From positions 434,001-498,000 of the forward strand of contig NZ_BMIQ01000002.1 in assembly GCF_014642635.1 (NCBI RefSeq): 64,000 nucleotides of DNA. Direction: 5' to 3'. Each line of letters begins with the position of its first letter. Positions within the stretch are counted from its first letter, which is position 1. This stretch comes from Aureimonas endophytica. Its GTDB lineage: Bacteria > Pseudomonadota > Alphaproteobacteria > Rhizobiales > Rhizobiaceae. Both the position numbers and the translations under genes were made by a program. This document shows, in pieces, positions 16,528-28,269 of the stretch. Below the pieces are notes generated by a model, which was not told the DNA's origin, ran no database searches, and saw only the letters and a list, made by a program, of their open reading frames with translations.

Positions 16528-17219
16528 TGCGACATGTCCTTGATATCCTCCTCGACGATCGCGAGGATGGCGAGGGTCTTGTCCCGCGCGAGGGCGCCGT
16601 CGCCGCGGGCGATGGCGTCGAAGAGCTCGCGGTGGAAGGGAAAGGACCGGCGGGCGAAGTCCGGCCGGTCGAAGGGCTTGGCGAAGAAGCGCTCGAAGGC
16701 CTCGCGCATCTGTTCGAGCAACTGCCCGAAGAGCGGGTTATGCGTCGCCTCGTAGATCGACAGGTGGAAGGCGAGGTCCTCGCGGCCGGCCGTGCCCTTG
16801 TCGAGATGGACGCGTTCCATCTCGGCGAGCGTCGCCGCCATCCGCGCCACGTCCTCGGGCGTCGCGCGCAGCGCCGCGAGCGCGCTCGCCTCCACTTCCA
16901 GCCCGCGCCGCACGTCGAGCGTCTGGAGCAGCGCGTCGCGCAGGTCGCTCGCGTCGATCGTCAGCGGCATGTGGACGCTGGAGGCCGAGACCGGCCGCTT
17001 CAGATAGGAGCCGCTGCCCTTCTTCGTCTCGACGAGGCCCAGCGCCTGCATCTGGCGGATCGCCTCGCGGATGGTGGAGCGCCCGACGCCGAGCGCCACC
17101 ATCATCTCGCGCTCGGCCGGCAGGCGGTCGCCGACGGCCACATTCGCCTGCCGGATGAAATCCGACAGGGCGTCCAGAACCTCGCGATTGCGGTCGATGA
17201 CCGGCAGTTTCGTCAGCAA
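16524..17219 (-). CDS. GntR family regulator, FCD (FadR) subfamily
   Basis: A 231-residue regulator. The winged helix covers about residues 8-75 (LPAEREMMVALGVGRSTIREAIRQMQALGLVETKKGSGSYL) and the FCD ligand domain follows with the metal-ligand pattern AFHLSIYEATHNPLF and FHRELFDAI. The start is a TTG at 17219: there is no suitable ATG, and GGAGGG lies 4 bases upstream. It heads the minus-strand operon (regulator, PLP lyase, importer), so it probably represses its own operon until the transported compound or a product is present. Confidence 0.85.
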   Translation of the reverse strand: MLTKLPVIDRNREVLDALSDFIRQANVAVGDRLPAEREMMVALGVGRSTIREAIRQMQALGLVETKKGSGSYLKRPVSASSVHMPLTIDASDLRDALLQTLDVRRGLEVEASALAALRATPEDVARMAATLAEMERVHLDKGTAGREDLAFHLSIYEATHNPLFGQLLEQMREAFERFFAKPFDRPDFARRSFPFHRELFDAIARGDGALARDKTLAILAIVEEDIKDMSQ

Positions 17220-17245
17220 CGAACCCTCCGCCGACCGACTTCAAT

Positions 17246-17256
17246 TGGTCTGACAT
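17246..17256. promoter_or_regulatory. Possible FCD-GntR operator upstream of the PLP-lyase/importer operon
   Basis: TGGTCTGACAT lies 27 bases before the TTG start of the GntR gene. It fits ten of eleven positions of the common TNGTNNNACNA half-palindrome bound by FadR-type regulators, with the last base T and not A. This is an inference from consensus only. Confidence 0.35.
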
Positions 17257-17394
17257 CCTGCAAATTTGTGACGAGGATGCAAGTCGTCCCGCTGCCTGAA
17301 ATTCGCGCATTGACGAGCGGAGACCGGCGAGCCGGCACTGGCGTCGTGGAAGGGAGTGGCGGGAGAGGAAGGAGCCCAGTTCGGCTCCTCCGGG

Positions 17395-18849
17395 CTACTG
17401 GAAGCGGCGCAGCGCCGGATAGAGCTCGCGCCAGAGGGCGTAGCGCTCGGCATAGGCGGCGGCCGTCATGGGGTCCGGCTCGTCCACGGCGGCGACCGGC
17501 GGGGCGTCCATGCAGCGCGCGGGCGCCTCGCCCGCCGCCATGGCGCCGAGCCGGGCCGCGCCGGAGGCGCCGGCGAAATCGGCGTCGGCGACGAGATGCA
17601 GGGGCTCGTCGAGGACGGTCGCGATCACCCTCCGCCAATAGGCGCTGCGGGCGCCGCCGCCGATCAGGCGGATCGCGCCCGTCGCGGTTCCCGCCGCGCG
17701 CATGAGATCGCGGCCCTGGCGGAGCGAGAAGGCGACGCCTTCGAGCACCGCGCGGGCGAGGTCCGGCGCTTCCGTTCCGGCCTCGAGATTGAGAAAGGCG
17801 CCGCGCGCCTCGACGTCGTTGTGCGGCGTGCGCTCGCCGCGCAGATAGGGCTGGAAGAGCACGCGGCCGGGGCCGGGCCCGAGCGCCTCGGCGCGGCCGA
17901 GCAGGCCCTCGACGCTCGGCTCGCCACAGAGCCGCGCCGCCCAGGCGAGGCAGCTCGCGCCGTTCAGCATCGCCGCCATCTGGTACCAGCGCCCCGGCAC
18001 GCAATGGGCGAAGGTGTGGAGCAGCGAGGCCGGCTCGGGCCGGTAGCGCTCCTGCACCGAGACGAGGATCGTGCCCGTGCCGAGCGAGACGAAGCTATCG
18101 CCGGCCGAGACGCAGCCGAGGCCGAGCGCGCCGGTCGCCGCGTCGCCGCCGCCGGTCGCGACGGGAATGCCGGCCGGCAGGCCGAGTTCGGCCGCCAGCG
18201 CCCCCCGCAGCCGGCCGGCCGGCGCCGGTCCTTCGAGGAGGCGCGGCAGCACGGCCCGGTCGAGGCCGATCGCGCCGAGCACGGCGTCGCTCCAGTCGCG
18301 CGCCGCCTCGTCGAGAAGCTGGCCGCCGGCCGCGTCCGAGACATCCGTCGCCCATTCGCCGGTCAGCCAATGGCGCACATAGTCCTTGGCGAAGCCGACC
18401 CGCGCGAGGCGCCGCATGTCCTCCGGCGCGTGGCGCGCCAGCCAGAGCAGCTTGGCGGCGGAAAAGCTCGGCATCGGCAGGACGCCGGTTTCCGTGCCGA
18501 TCGCGGGCAGTGCTTGCGCGAGATGGGCCGCCTCCTCGACGCCGCGCGCGTCATTCCAGAGGATCGCCGGCCGGAGAAGCCGGTCGCCCGCGTCGAGCGT
18601 GACGATGCTGTGCATCTGGCCGGACAGGCCGATGGCGCGCGTCGCGGCGAAGGCGGCGGGGGCGGCGGCGCGGATCGCCGCCAGCGTCTCGCGGCAGGCG
18701 GCGAGCCAGAGACCGGGATCGATCTCGCTGACGCCCGGCCGCGGCTGGTCGACCTCGTAGACGCTGGTCGCCGCCGCGACGCGGGCGAAGGAGGCGTCGA
18801 AGAGGGCGGCCTTCGTGGCGGTGGTGCCGATATCGATGCCGAGAAACAT
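17395..18849 (-). CDS. xylB: FGGY carbohydrate kinase, xylulokinase-like
   Basis: A 484-residue kinase. The N-terminus MFLGIDIGTTATKAAL holds the first ATP phosphate loop. LSGQMHSIVTLD is the hallmark xylulokinase motif around the sugar site, and ILWNDARG, GGGDAATGALG, SLGTGTIL and LIGGGARSAYWRRV complete the FGGY fold. It phosphorylates a ketose, by family D-xylulose or close relatives such as 1-deoxy-D-xylulose. It is the last gene of an operon that begins with a fused E1 dehydrogenase and lies 26 bases after the SorC-type regulator, so its product is likely the regulator's inducer or the dehydrogenase's substrate. Confidence 0.85.
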   Translation of the reverse strand: MFLGIDIGTTATKAALFDASFARVAAATSVYEVDQPRPGVSEIDPGLWLAACRETLAAIRAAAPAAFAATRAIGLSGQMHSIVTLDAGDRLLRPAILWNDARGVEEAAHLAQALPAIGTETGVLPMPSFSAAKLLWLARHAPEDMRRLARVGFAKDYVRHWLTGEWATDVSDAAGGQLLDEAARDWSDAVLGAIGLDRAVLPRLLEGPAPAGRLRGALAAELGLPAGIPVATGGGDAATGALGLGCVSAGDSFVSLGTGTILVSVQERYRPEPASLLHTFAHCVPGRWYQMAAMLNGASCLAWAARLCGEPSVEGLLGRAEALGPGPGRVLFQPYLRGERTPHNDVEARGAFLNLEAGTEAPDLARAVLEGVAFSLRQGRDLMRAAGTATGAIRLIGGGARSAYWRRVIATVLDEPLHLVADADFAGASGAARLGAMAAGEAPARCMDAPPVAAVDEPDPMTAAAYAERYALWRELYPALRRFQ

Positions 18850-18875
18850 GGGAAACGGCCCTGCCGAAAGGGGGA

Positions 18876-19841
18876 TCAGGCGCTCGCGAGAAGGGCGCGG
18901 GCCGCGCCCTCGTCGGTGACCAGCGTGTTGCAGCCGAGCCGGCGGATGGCGGCGCGGATCGGACCGGCGCGATGCGCCCCGCCGCAGGCGAGGACGAGAT
19001 GCTCGGCCTGGGCGAGATGGGCGAGGTCGATCGACATCACCCGGTCGTTCACCGGATGGGGCACCGTCCGCCCTTCGGCGTCAAGGAAGTTGCACATCAC
19101 GTCGCAGATCGCGCCGGCCGCGACCACGTCTTCGTAATCGGCCTTGGAGAGGAAGTTGCGCGAGAGCGACGTGCCTTCGAGGCCGATATCGCCGACGCTG
19201 ACGACGGCGAGATCGAGCCGCTCCGCCAGGGTTTCCAGACGATCGAGACCGCAGCGCTCGCGCAGCGTCCGCTTGGTTTCGGCCGAATCGACGAAGAGCG
19301 GCGCGGGAAACAGGAAGCAATCCGCGCCGATCGGGCTCGCGAGGCGCCAGGCATAGTCGGCCGGGTTCTCGAGCCGCGTTTCCATGATGCCGCCGAGGAG
19401 CGAGACGACGGTGACGTTCTCGCGCCGGGGCGGGCGGAAGCTGGCGAGCGAGGCCGTCAGCGTGCGGCCCCAGCCGACGCCGATCCGCATGTCGTCGGCG
19501 ATGGCCTCCGACAGGAAACGCCCGAGCGCCAGCCCGACCGAGCGGGCCGTGCGGTCGATATCCGGCGCCTCCGGCACGACGATCGCCTCGTCGAGGCCGA
19601 GCTTTTCTTCCAGGCGAAGGGCGAGCTCGGTGCAGTCGCGATCGCCGCCGCCGATCCAGATCTGCACCTCGCCGCGCTTCAGCCCCTCGTCGAGGAGGCG
19701 GATGACCGTGGTGCGGCTGAGACCGAGCTGCTCGGCGATCTCCTTCTGCGTCCGGTTGTGGTTGTAATAGAGCCAGGCCGCGCGCAGCCGCAGCGACGGA
19801 TCGTCGGACAGGGTGTTCTGGGCGCGTCGAAGCTTGGCCAT
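18876..19841 (-). CDS. SorC/DeoR-type sugar-binding transcriptional regulator
   Basis: A 321-residue protein. An N-terminal helix-turn-helix (about 15-60: RAAWLYYNHNRTQKEIAEQLGLSRTTVIRLLDEGLKRGEV) precedes a large sugar-phosphate-binding domain with GVGWGRTLTASL, VSLLGGIM and later LACGGAHRAGPIRAAIRRLGCNTLVTDEGAA. This is the SorC architecture shared with EryD and LsrR, which sense phosphorylated sugars made by an adjacent kinase. It is placed between the hydrolase (30-base gap) and the FGGY kinase. The inverted repeat at 23447-23469, in front of both divergent operons, is its most likely operator. Confidence 0.88.
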   Translation of the reverse strand: MAKLRRAQNTLSDDPSLRLRAAWLYYNHNRTQKEIAEQLGLSRTTVIRLLDEGLKRGEVQIWIGGGDRDCTELALRLEEKLGLDEAIVVPEAPDIDRTARSVGLALGRFLSEAIADDMRIGVGWGRTLTASLASFRPPRRENVTVVSLLGGIMETRLENPADYAWRLASPIGADCFLFPAPLFVDSAETKRTLRERCGLDRLETLAERLDLAVVSVGDIGLEGTSLSRNFLSKADYEDVVAAGAICDVMCNFLDAEGRTVPHPVNDRVMSIDLAHLAQAEHLVLACGGAHRAGPIRAAIRRLGCNTLVTDEGAARALLASA

Positions 19842-19871
19842 CGGATCCGCTGGGTTTCTGTCGGCAAGCCC

Positions 19872-20648
19872 TCAGCTTGCGCCGGGTGCGAGAAAGCTGG
19901 CAATCCACTCGTTGACGCGCGGCGCGCTTTCCACATGCGGCATATGCCCGGCCGCCGGCAGGATGTGCCGCGTGCCGCCGAAACGGACGAGCCGCGCCTC
20001 GTCGAGCGGATTGATGCGGTCTTCCGCGCCCCAGATCACGAGGCGCGGCAGGTCGGAGGCGGCCACCGTGGCGACGGCCTCGCCGAGGGCTGCGCCATCC
20101 TCCAGGAGGATGCGGGCGACGCCGGCCAGCGCCTCGCGCCGCTCGGGGTCGCCGAGCTGTTCGAGGACATGGCTCACCATGTGGCGGTTGATGAGGCGCG
20201 GGCGCGTCACGAGGCGCTGAAGCAGCGCTTCGGTCTCTTCCGCCTGCGTCAGCTTCGGAAAGCTCTCAAGGAAATCGGCGTCGACGCCCGCGCCGAGCCC
20301 GGCCGGCGCGATCAGCACCAGGGCGCCGACCTTGTCCGGATGGTTCGCGGCGAGGACGAGGGCGATCGCCGCGCCGAGCGAATGGCCGACCAGCGTCGCG
20401 CCCTCCAGCCCCGCCGCGTCGAGCCCCTCGGCCAGCGCGTCGGCCAGTTCGGCGAAGGAGCGCTCGACGAGCGGTTCGCGACCGTGGCCCGGCAGGTCGA
20501 GGGTGAAGACCTGGCCGCTGGCGGCAAGGGCTCCCTGATTGGCGAGCCAGCTCAGGCGGTCGGCGCCGAAGCCGTGGACGAGGACGATCGGCCGGCCCGT
20601 GCCGCCTTCCGGCTTCAGCGCGAGACGGCGGGCGAGGGCCTCGCTCAT
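19872..20648 (-). CDS. Alpha/beta hydrolase, AcoC C-terminal domain-like
   Basis: A 258-residue alpha/beta hydrolase fold protein. It shows the oxyanion region IVLVHGFGADRLSW, nucleophile Ser90 in GHSLGAAIA, an acid in VIWGAEDRI, and His in PAAGHMPHVE. Its ATG overlaps the stop of the lipoyl-domain gene by 4 bases. In acetoin dehydrogenase AcoC proteins a lipoyl domain and an alpha/beta hydrolase are fused as one E2 chain; here the two parts are separate neighbouring genes. It probably performs the E2-like acyl transfer from the lipoyl arm to CoA, or acts as an esterase in the same pathway. Confidence 0.8.
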   Translation of the reverse strand: MSEALARRLALKPEGGTGRPIVLVHGFGADRLSWLANQGALAASGQVFTLDLPGHGREPLVERSFAELADALAEGLDAAGLEGATLVGHSLGAAIALVLAANHPDKVGALVLIAPAGLGAGVDADFLESFPKLTQAEETEALLQRLVTRPRLINRHMVSHVLEQLGDPERREALAGVARILLEDGAALGEAVATVAASDLPRLVIWGAEDRINPLDEARLVRFGGTRHILPAAGHMPHVESAPRVNEWIASFLAPGAS

Positions 20649-20881
20649 TCCTCGATCGTGCCCAGCACCTCGCCGACGATGGCGAGATTGTCGGCCTCGA
20701 CGAAGATCTCCTTGAGGATGCCGGAGGCCGGCGCCTCGATCTCGATCGTGATCTTCGGCGTCGTCACGGCGACGAGCTGGTCGCCCTTCTCGACGCGGTC
20801 GCCGATCTTGACGAGCCATTCGTCGATCTGCGCCTCCTCGATCTCGTTGCCGAGCTGGGGCATCAGGATCTTGTGGTCCAT
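20645..20881 (-). CDS. Free-standing lipoyl (biotinyl-lipoyl) domain protein
   Basis: A 78-residue protein that is a single lipoyl domain: MDHKILMPQLGNEIEEAQIDEWLVKIGDRVEKGD opens the flattened barrel, and Lys43 in VTTPKITIEIEAP sits at the tight turn that is normally lipoylated. The more usual turn is E-T-D-K-A, so the flanks are atypical. No peripheral-subunit-binding or catalytic E2 domain follows. The gene lies 17 bases after the fused E1 dehydrogenase and overlaps the hydrolase by 4 bases, so it is the swinging arm between those two proteins. Confidence 0.88.
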   Translation of the reverse strand: MDHKILMPQLGNEIEEAQIDEWLVKIGDRVEKGDQLVAVTTPKITIEIEAPASGILKEIFVEADNLAIVGEVLGTIEE

Positions 20882-20898
20882 GGAAGTCGTCCTGGGGT

Positions 20899-23361
<2,463 letters not shown>

Positions 23362-23427
23362 TTGATCCTCCCGAATTCCATCCCGCGACCTGCCGGTCCC
23401 CGACGAGGGGTGGCGGCATCTGAACGA

Positions 23428-23457
23428 CATATGCGTTTCTTGGAGTGCAAATGTCAA
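23428..23457 (-). promoter_or_regulatory. Candidate promoter of the E1-dehydrogenase operon
   Basis: On the minus strand TTGACA (23452-23457) and CATATG (23428-23433) are 18 bases apart. The -35 hexamer lies within the inverted repeat at 23447-23469, so a bound regulator would compete with polymerase. Confidence 0.45.
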
Positions 23458-23469
23458 TCGAACATTTGC
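23447..23469. promoter_or_regulatory. Inverted repeat GCAAATGT-N7-ACATTTGC, probable SorC-regulator operator
   Basis: Exact 8-base arms (23447-23454 and 23462-23469) with a 7-base spacer lie in the divergent gap between the E1 operon and the importer operon. The region is AT-rich against a GC-rich background. Its placement over the -35 of the minus promoter and 23 bases upstream of the -35 of the plus promoter would let one protein control both units. Confidence 0.6.
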
Positions 23470-23491
23470 TGTTTGAGATAGGCAAAAGTCG

Positions 23492-23520
23492 TTGACAAGC
23501 TATCGAAGCTCGGTGCTAAT
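23492..23520 (+). promoter_or_regulatory. Candidate sigma70 promoter of the FrcBCA-like importer operon
   Basis: TTGACA (23492-23497) and GCTAAT (23515-23520) are separated by 17 bases, the ideal spacing. The start codon of the binding-protein gene follows at 23599, leaving a leader of about 70 bases. Confidence 0.55.
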
Positions 23521-23598
23521 CGCCGGCATCGGTCCTCGGGAGATGCCGGTCGCGCCATGCGCCGGGAGGAGGGCCGTCCAAACTCTGGGAGGTTTCGC

Positions 23599-24612
23599 AT
23601 GCCGCAGGTCGTCACGAAGCGGATCGGATCCGCACGCGCATCGCTCGCCGCCGGGATCGCCGGCCTGTCGCTCCTCGCCGCCCTCGTGGCCGGTGCTCCG
23701 GCGCGCGCCGAGGAGCCGATGGTGGTCGGTCTCATCACCAAGACCGACACGATCCCCTTCTTCGTGAAGATGCGCGAGGCGGCGACCGAAGAGGCCAAGA
23801 AGCACGGCGTCAAGCTCGTCGCGAGCACCGGCAAGTTCGACGGCGACACCGAGTCGCAGGTCGCGGCGATCGAGAACCTCATCAGCGTCGGCGCGAAGGG
23901 CATCCTGATCACGCCGAGCAATTCCACCGCCATCCTCTCGGCCGTGAAGGAAGCGCGCGCCAAGGGCATCGTCGTCATCGCCCTCGACACCCCGACCGAG
24001 CCCGCCGACGCCGTCGACGCCACCTTCGCGACGGACAATTTCAAGGCCGGCGAATATCAGGGCGCCTATGCCAAGCAGGCGCTCGGCGGCAAGGCGCCGA
24101 AGATCGTGATGCTCGACGGCACCTCCGGCTCCAGCGTCTCGGAACTGCGCCATGACGGCTATCTGAAGGGTATGGGGCTCGCCAAGGGCGATCCGGCGAT
24201 CCTCGGCGCGCAGTTCACCAATGGCGCGACGGACAAGGCCCAGGCCGCGATGGAGAATCTCCTCGCCGCCCATCCCGACATCAACGCCGTCTATTCGATC
24301 AACGAGACGGCGGCGGCCGGTGCCTATGCCGCGATCAAGGCGGCGGGGCTGGAGAAGGACATCGTGCTGACCGCGATCGACGGCGGCTGCGCCGGGGTGA
24401 AGAACGTCCATGACGGCAAGACCGCCGCCACGGTGATGCAGTTCCCGCGCAAGATGGCGGCGCTCGGCCTCGCGGCGATCGTCGAGGCGGCGAAGGGCGG
24501 CAAGAAGCCCGCCGGCTTCGTCGATACCGGCGCCGAGGTGATCACCGACAAGCCCGTCGAGGGCATTCCCTCGAAGGACACGAAATTCGGCGCCGAGGCC
24601 TGCTGGGGCTGA
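23599..24612 (+). CDS. Periplasmic sugar-binding protein, RbsB/FrcB type
   Basis: A 337-residue binding protein with an N-terminal signal segment (about 1-35, ending GAPARAEE) and the pentose/hexose-binding domain: MVVGLITKTDTIPFFVKMREAATEEAKKHGVKL, GILITPSNSTAILSAVKEARAKGIVVIALDTP, and a C-terminal ITDKPVEGIPSKDTKFGAEACWG. It resembles the fructose binder FrcB of rhizobia. ATG 23599 is preferred to an upstream in-frame start because GGGAGG precedes it by 8 bases. It supplies the permease and ATPase encoded next; a strong hairpin follows its stop. Confidence 0.88.
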   Translation: MPQVVTKRIGSARASLAAGIAGLSLLAALVAGAPARAEEPMVVGLITKTDTIPFFVKMREAATEEAKKHGVKLVASTGKFDGDTESQVAAIENLISVGAKGILITPSNSTAILSAVKEARAKGIVVIALDTPTEPADAVDATFATDNFKAGEYQGAYAKQALGGKAPKIVMLDGTSGSSVSELRHDGYLKGMGLAKGDPAILGAQFTNGATDKAQAAMENLLAAHPDINAVYSINETAAAGAYAAIKAAGLEKDIVLTAIDGGCAGVKNVHDGKTAATVMQFPRKMAALGLAAIVEAAKGGKKPAGFVDTGAEVITDKPVEGIPSKDTKFGAEACWG

Positions 24613-24627
24613 TCCCTCCGAACGGAA

Positions 24628-24652
24628 GGTCCGCCGGTTCCGCCGGCGGACC
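24628..24652 (+). terminator. Hairpin between binding-protein and permease genes
   Basis: GGTCCGCCGG and CCGGCGGACC form a perfect 10-bp stem with a 5-base loop, 15 bases after the binding-protein stop. There is no T run, so it more likely protects the upstream mRNA or attenuates the rest of the operon than fully terminates it. Confidence 0.55.
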
Positions 24653-24684
24653 GCAAGGCTCGTCAACGTTTCGGGGCGCCCGTC

Positions 24685-25679
24685 ATGTCCACCATCGCCA
24701 AGTTCAAGCCAGGGGTGCAGACCCCGGTTCTGCCGTTCTGGAAGAGCGCGCTCCTGATGCCGAGCGTCGGCCCGCTGGTCGTGCTTCTGCTCTTCTGCCT
24801 GTTCTTCGCCTTCACCACCGAGCATTTCCTGACGCCGCGCAACCTGTCGCTCGTCATGCAGCAGAGCGTCATCCTCGGCGCGCTGGCCATCGGCCAGACG
24901 CTGGTGATCCTCACCGCCGGCATCGATCTCGCCGCCGGCGGCATCACCGTCCTCGCCATGGTGATCATCGGCCGCTTCGCGCTCGAAGGGCTCGATCCGG
25001 CGCTCTGCATCCTTCTCGCTCTCGCCGTGGCGATCGTCCTCGGCGCCGTGTCCGGCACGCTCGTCAGCCGGCTGCGCCTGCCGCCCTTCATCGTCACGCT
25101 CGGCCTGCTCGGCATCGTGACGGCGGCGACGCGGCTTCTCTCGATGGGCAATTCCTATCCGATCGAGAACGATCTCGCCGCCTTCTTCGGCAACGGCTTC
25201 ACGCTGTCGGGCGCGCGCGTCACCTATGGCATGCTCGCCCTTCTCGGGCTCTATGCCGCCGTCGCCTTCGCGCTGCACGAGACCTGGTGGGGCCGGCATG
25301 TCTATGCGGTCGGCAACAGCCCGGCCGCCGCGCGCCTCGTCGGCATCAACGTGCCGCGCATCCTGCTCTCGGTCTATGTCGTCGCCGGCCTCATCTACGC
25401 CTTCGCGGCCTGGCTCGCCCTCGGCCGCATCCCGAGCGCCGATCCGAACGCGCTCCAGACCGCCAATCTCGATTCGATCACCGCGGCGGTGATCGGCGGC
25501 GCCAGCCTCTTCGGCGGCCGCGGCGGGGTGATCGGCACGCTCATCGGCACGCTGATCATCGCGGTCCTGCGCAACGGCCTGACCCTTCGGGGCATCGATC
25601 CGCTCTGGCAGGATCTCGTGACCGGCGTCCTCGTCATCCTGGCGGTCGCGGCCGACCAGCTCTATCGCCGGAGGTGGTG

Positions 25680-25680
<1 letters not shown>
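24685..25680 (+). CDS. Sugar ABC transporter permease, RbsC/FrcC type
   Basis: A 331-residue membrane protein with eight to ten hydrophobic segments. Family motifs are LAIGQTLVILTAGIDLAAGGITVLA (ligand path) and the C-terminal FGGRGGVIGTLIGTLIIAVLRNGL (contact with the ATPase). The N-terminal 30 residues are hydrophilic and cytoplasmic. Its stop codon shares one base with the start of the ATPase gene, indicating coupled translation. Substrate probably matches that of the binding protein, a hexose or pentose. Confidence 0.9.
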
Positions 25681-26476
<796 letters not shown>

Positions 26477-26480
<4 letters not shown>

Positions 26481-27430
26481 CGGCGCCCGCGATCCTCTGC
26501 TGCGGCGACGCCCATATCGACATGGTGCCGCTGCGGCTGCCCGACGGGATCGTGGCCTATCGGCCCTTTCCCGGCGGCTCCTGCTTCAACATCGCCGTGG
26601 CGCTCCGCCGGCTCGGCGTCCCCGCCGGCTTCGTCGGCGCCCTGTCCACCGATTTCCTCGGCGACCTCCTGCGCGAACGCTTCGCCGCCGAAGGCATCGA
26701 CATCTCGCGGGTCACGACCGGCGAGGAGGAGACGACGCTGGCGCTGGTCTCGGCCGAGGTCGCCGCGCCCCGCTATGTCTTCTACGATCAGGCGAGCGCC
26801 AGCCGGCATTGGCGGCCCGCGCCGGGCCTCGCCGATCTCGCCGGCATCGAGGCCGTGCATTTCGGTTCGGTGACGCTGATCGGCGAGCCGGCCGCCGGCC
26901 GCTACGAGAGTTTCGCGCGGGAGGCGCGGCGGCACTGCCTCGTGACGCTCGATCCCAATTGCCGGCCGAGCCTCGTGCGCGACGCCGCCGCCTATCGCGC
27001 CCGCATCGACCGCATGGCGCGGGGAAGCGACATCGTGCGCATGTCGGACGAGGATGCCGACTATCTCTATCCCGGCCGCTCGGCCGCCGCGATCGCCGCC
27101 GATCTCCGGGCCAGCGGCGTCGCGCTCGTCGTCGTCACGGCGGCGGCGGCGGGCGCCACCGCCTTCGCCGCCTCCGGCGAGCGGCATGTGCCGGCGGCGC
27201 CCGTCGACGTCGCCGATACGATCGGGGCGGGAGACACGTTCTTCGCCGCCTTCCTCACGGCCCTGCGCCAGGCCGGCCGGCTGTCGCGCCCCGGCCTCGG
27301 CGCCCTGGCGGGCGAGGACCTTGCGGCGGCGCTCCGCTTCGCGGCGAAGGCCGCCGCCGTCACCTGTTCGCGCCCCGGCGCCGATCCGCCGCGCCTCGCC
27401 GAGCTCGAGGCCGTCCTGACCCCCGCCTGA
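26477..27430 (+). CDS. PfkB family carbohydrate kinase
   Basis: A 317-residue ribokinase-fold kinase. The first PfkB signature is seen as GGSCFNIAVALRRLG and the second as VADTIGAGDTFFAAFLTALR, including the catalytic Asp in GAGD. The GTG at 26477 overlaps the ATPase stop by 4 bases, so it is the last gene of the importer operon. It phosphorylates the imported sugar, most simply fructose to fructose 6-phosphate, but ribose, 2-keto-3-deoxygluconate and others cannot be excluded. It is a second kinase besides the FGGY kinase of the divergent operon. Confidence 0.88.
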
Positions 27431-27453
27431 GGACCGGACCGGATTGCCTGAGA

Positions 27454-27482
27454 ACCCGGAGCGCCGCAGGGCGCCTCCGGGT
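27454..27482 (+). terminator. Terminator-like hairpin after the PfkB gene
   Basis: ACCCGGA pairs with TCCGGGT and GCGCC with GGCGC, with one unpaired base, around a short loop. It lies 24 bases after the stop. A T run is absent, so termination strength is uncertain. Confidence 0.45.
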
Positions 27483-27630
27483 CGTGGCGTTGGCGCGGTC
27501 CCGCCGGCCCACGCGCTGCCGGCGGTTTCCCGTCGATGCGGGATCGCTTCGACAGCAAAACTTGCCCGGCGAACAAAGTGCGGTCGCCGAAACCTCAGTC
27601 ATCGTCCTCAATCTCCAAGCATATCCCGCG

Positions 27631-27647
27631 CGGCTAATCTTTAGCCG
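27631..27647. promoter_or_regulatory. Inverted repeat CGGCTAA-TCT-TTAGCCG
   Basis: Perfect 7-base arms and 3-base spacer, 91 bases before the DUF892 gene. It could be an operator or a small hairpin; no binding protein is evident. Confidence 0.3.
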
Positions 27648-27737
27648 TCGACCGCGTTCGCCGAAGCAGGGCCGGAACTTGCCGATGTCCTTCAGCTTTC
27701 AGTCGGCATCCACGGTTTCACAGGGAATGCTCAGCTC

Positions 27738-28232
27738 ATGGCCGCGAAGACGCTTGCCGATGCTTTTCATGAAACGTTGAAGGACGTCTATTACGCCGAG
27801 AAATCCTCCGTCCGTGCTCTGAAGAAATCGGCGCGCGCGGCCAGGGCGCCCGAGCTGAAGCAGGCCTTCGAGCGCCATGCCGAGGAGAGCGCCGAGCAGA
27901 TCGAGCGCCTGACCCGCGTCTTCGAGATCATCGGCAAGTCGCCGCGCGGCAAGACCTGCGAGGCGATGCAGGGCCTGACCGCCGAGATGGAGGAGGACCT
28001 GGAGGATTTCGGCGATACCGAAGCCGGCGACGACGTCCTCATCGGCTGCGCCCAGGCGATCGAGCATTACGAGATCGCCCGCTACGGCCTCCTGAAGAGC
28101 TGGGCGACGAAGCTCGGCTACGCGGACGCGGTCGGCCTCATCGAGGAAACCCTCGCCGAGGAGAAGAGGACCGACGAGCTCCTGACCCGGATCGCCGAGG
28201 ATATGCCGACCGCGAAGGCGGCGGCCGCCTGA
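27738..28232 (+). CDS. DUF892 (YciF/YciE-like) ferritin-like protein
   Basis: A 164-residue, all-helical protein. The N-terminal KTLADAFHETLKDVYYAEKSSVRALKK and the central HAEESAEQIERLTRVFEIIGKSPRGKTCEAMQGL match the DUF892 family, which has a ferritin-like four-helix fold. Conserved Glu and His residues (YYAEK, RHAEESAEQ, EHYEIARYG) are the usual di-iron ligands. Function is unknown, but members are stress-induced. It lies 37 bases upstream of a manganese catalase on the same strand, so a shared role in peroxide or general stress defence is likely. Confidence 0.88.
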   Translation: MAAKTLADAFHETLKDVYYAEKSSVRALKKSARAARAPELKQAFERHAEESAEQIERLTRVFEIIGKSPRGKTCEAMQGLTAEMEEDLEDFGDTEAGDDVLIGCAQAIEHYEIARYGLLKSWATKLGYADAVGLIEETLAEEKRTDELLTRIAEDMPTAKAAAA

Positions 28233-28269
28233 CCTTTCCATTTCCTGATTTCGCAGAGGAACGAGACCC

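Larger units (their letters stand above)
27431..27737. other. Intergenic region before the DUF892/Mn-catalase genes
   Basis: The gap starts with a terminator-like stem (27454-27482) for the PfkB operon and contains a small inverted repeat, CGGCTAA/TTAGCCG, at 27631-27647. No clear sigma70 promoter was found. The stress role of the downstream genes would suit an alternative sigma factor, but no convincing match was seen. Confidence 0.4.

Noticed and set aside
27674-27700. GGAAC followed by a CTTT element as a possible EcfG-type stress promoter of the DUF892/Mn-catalase genes
   Set aside because: The -35 GGAAC is present but no CGTT is found at the right spacing, so the match is not supported.
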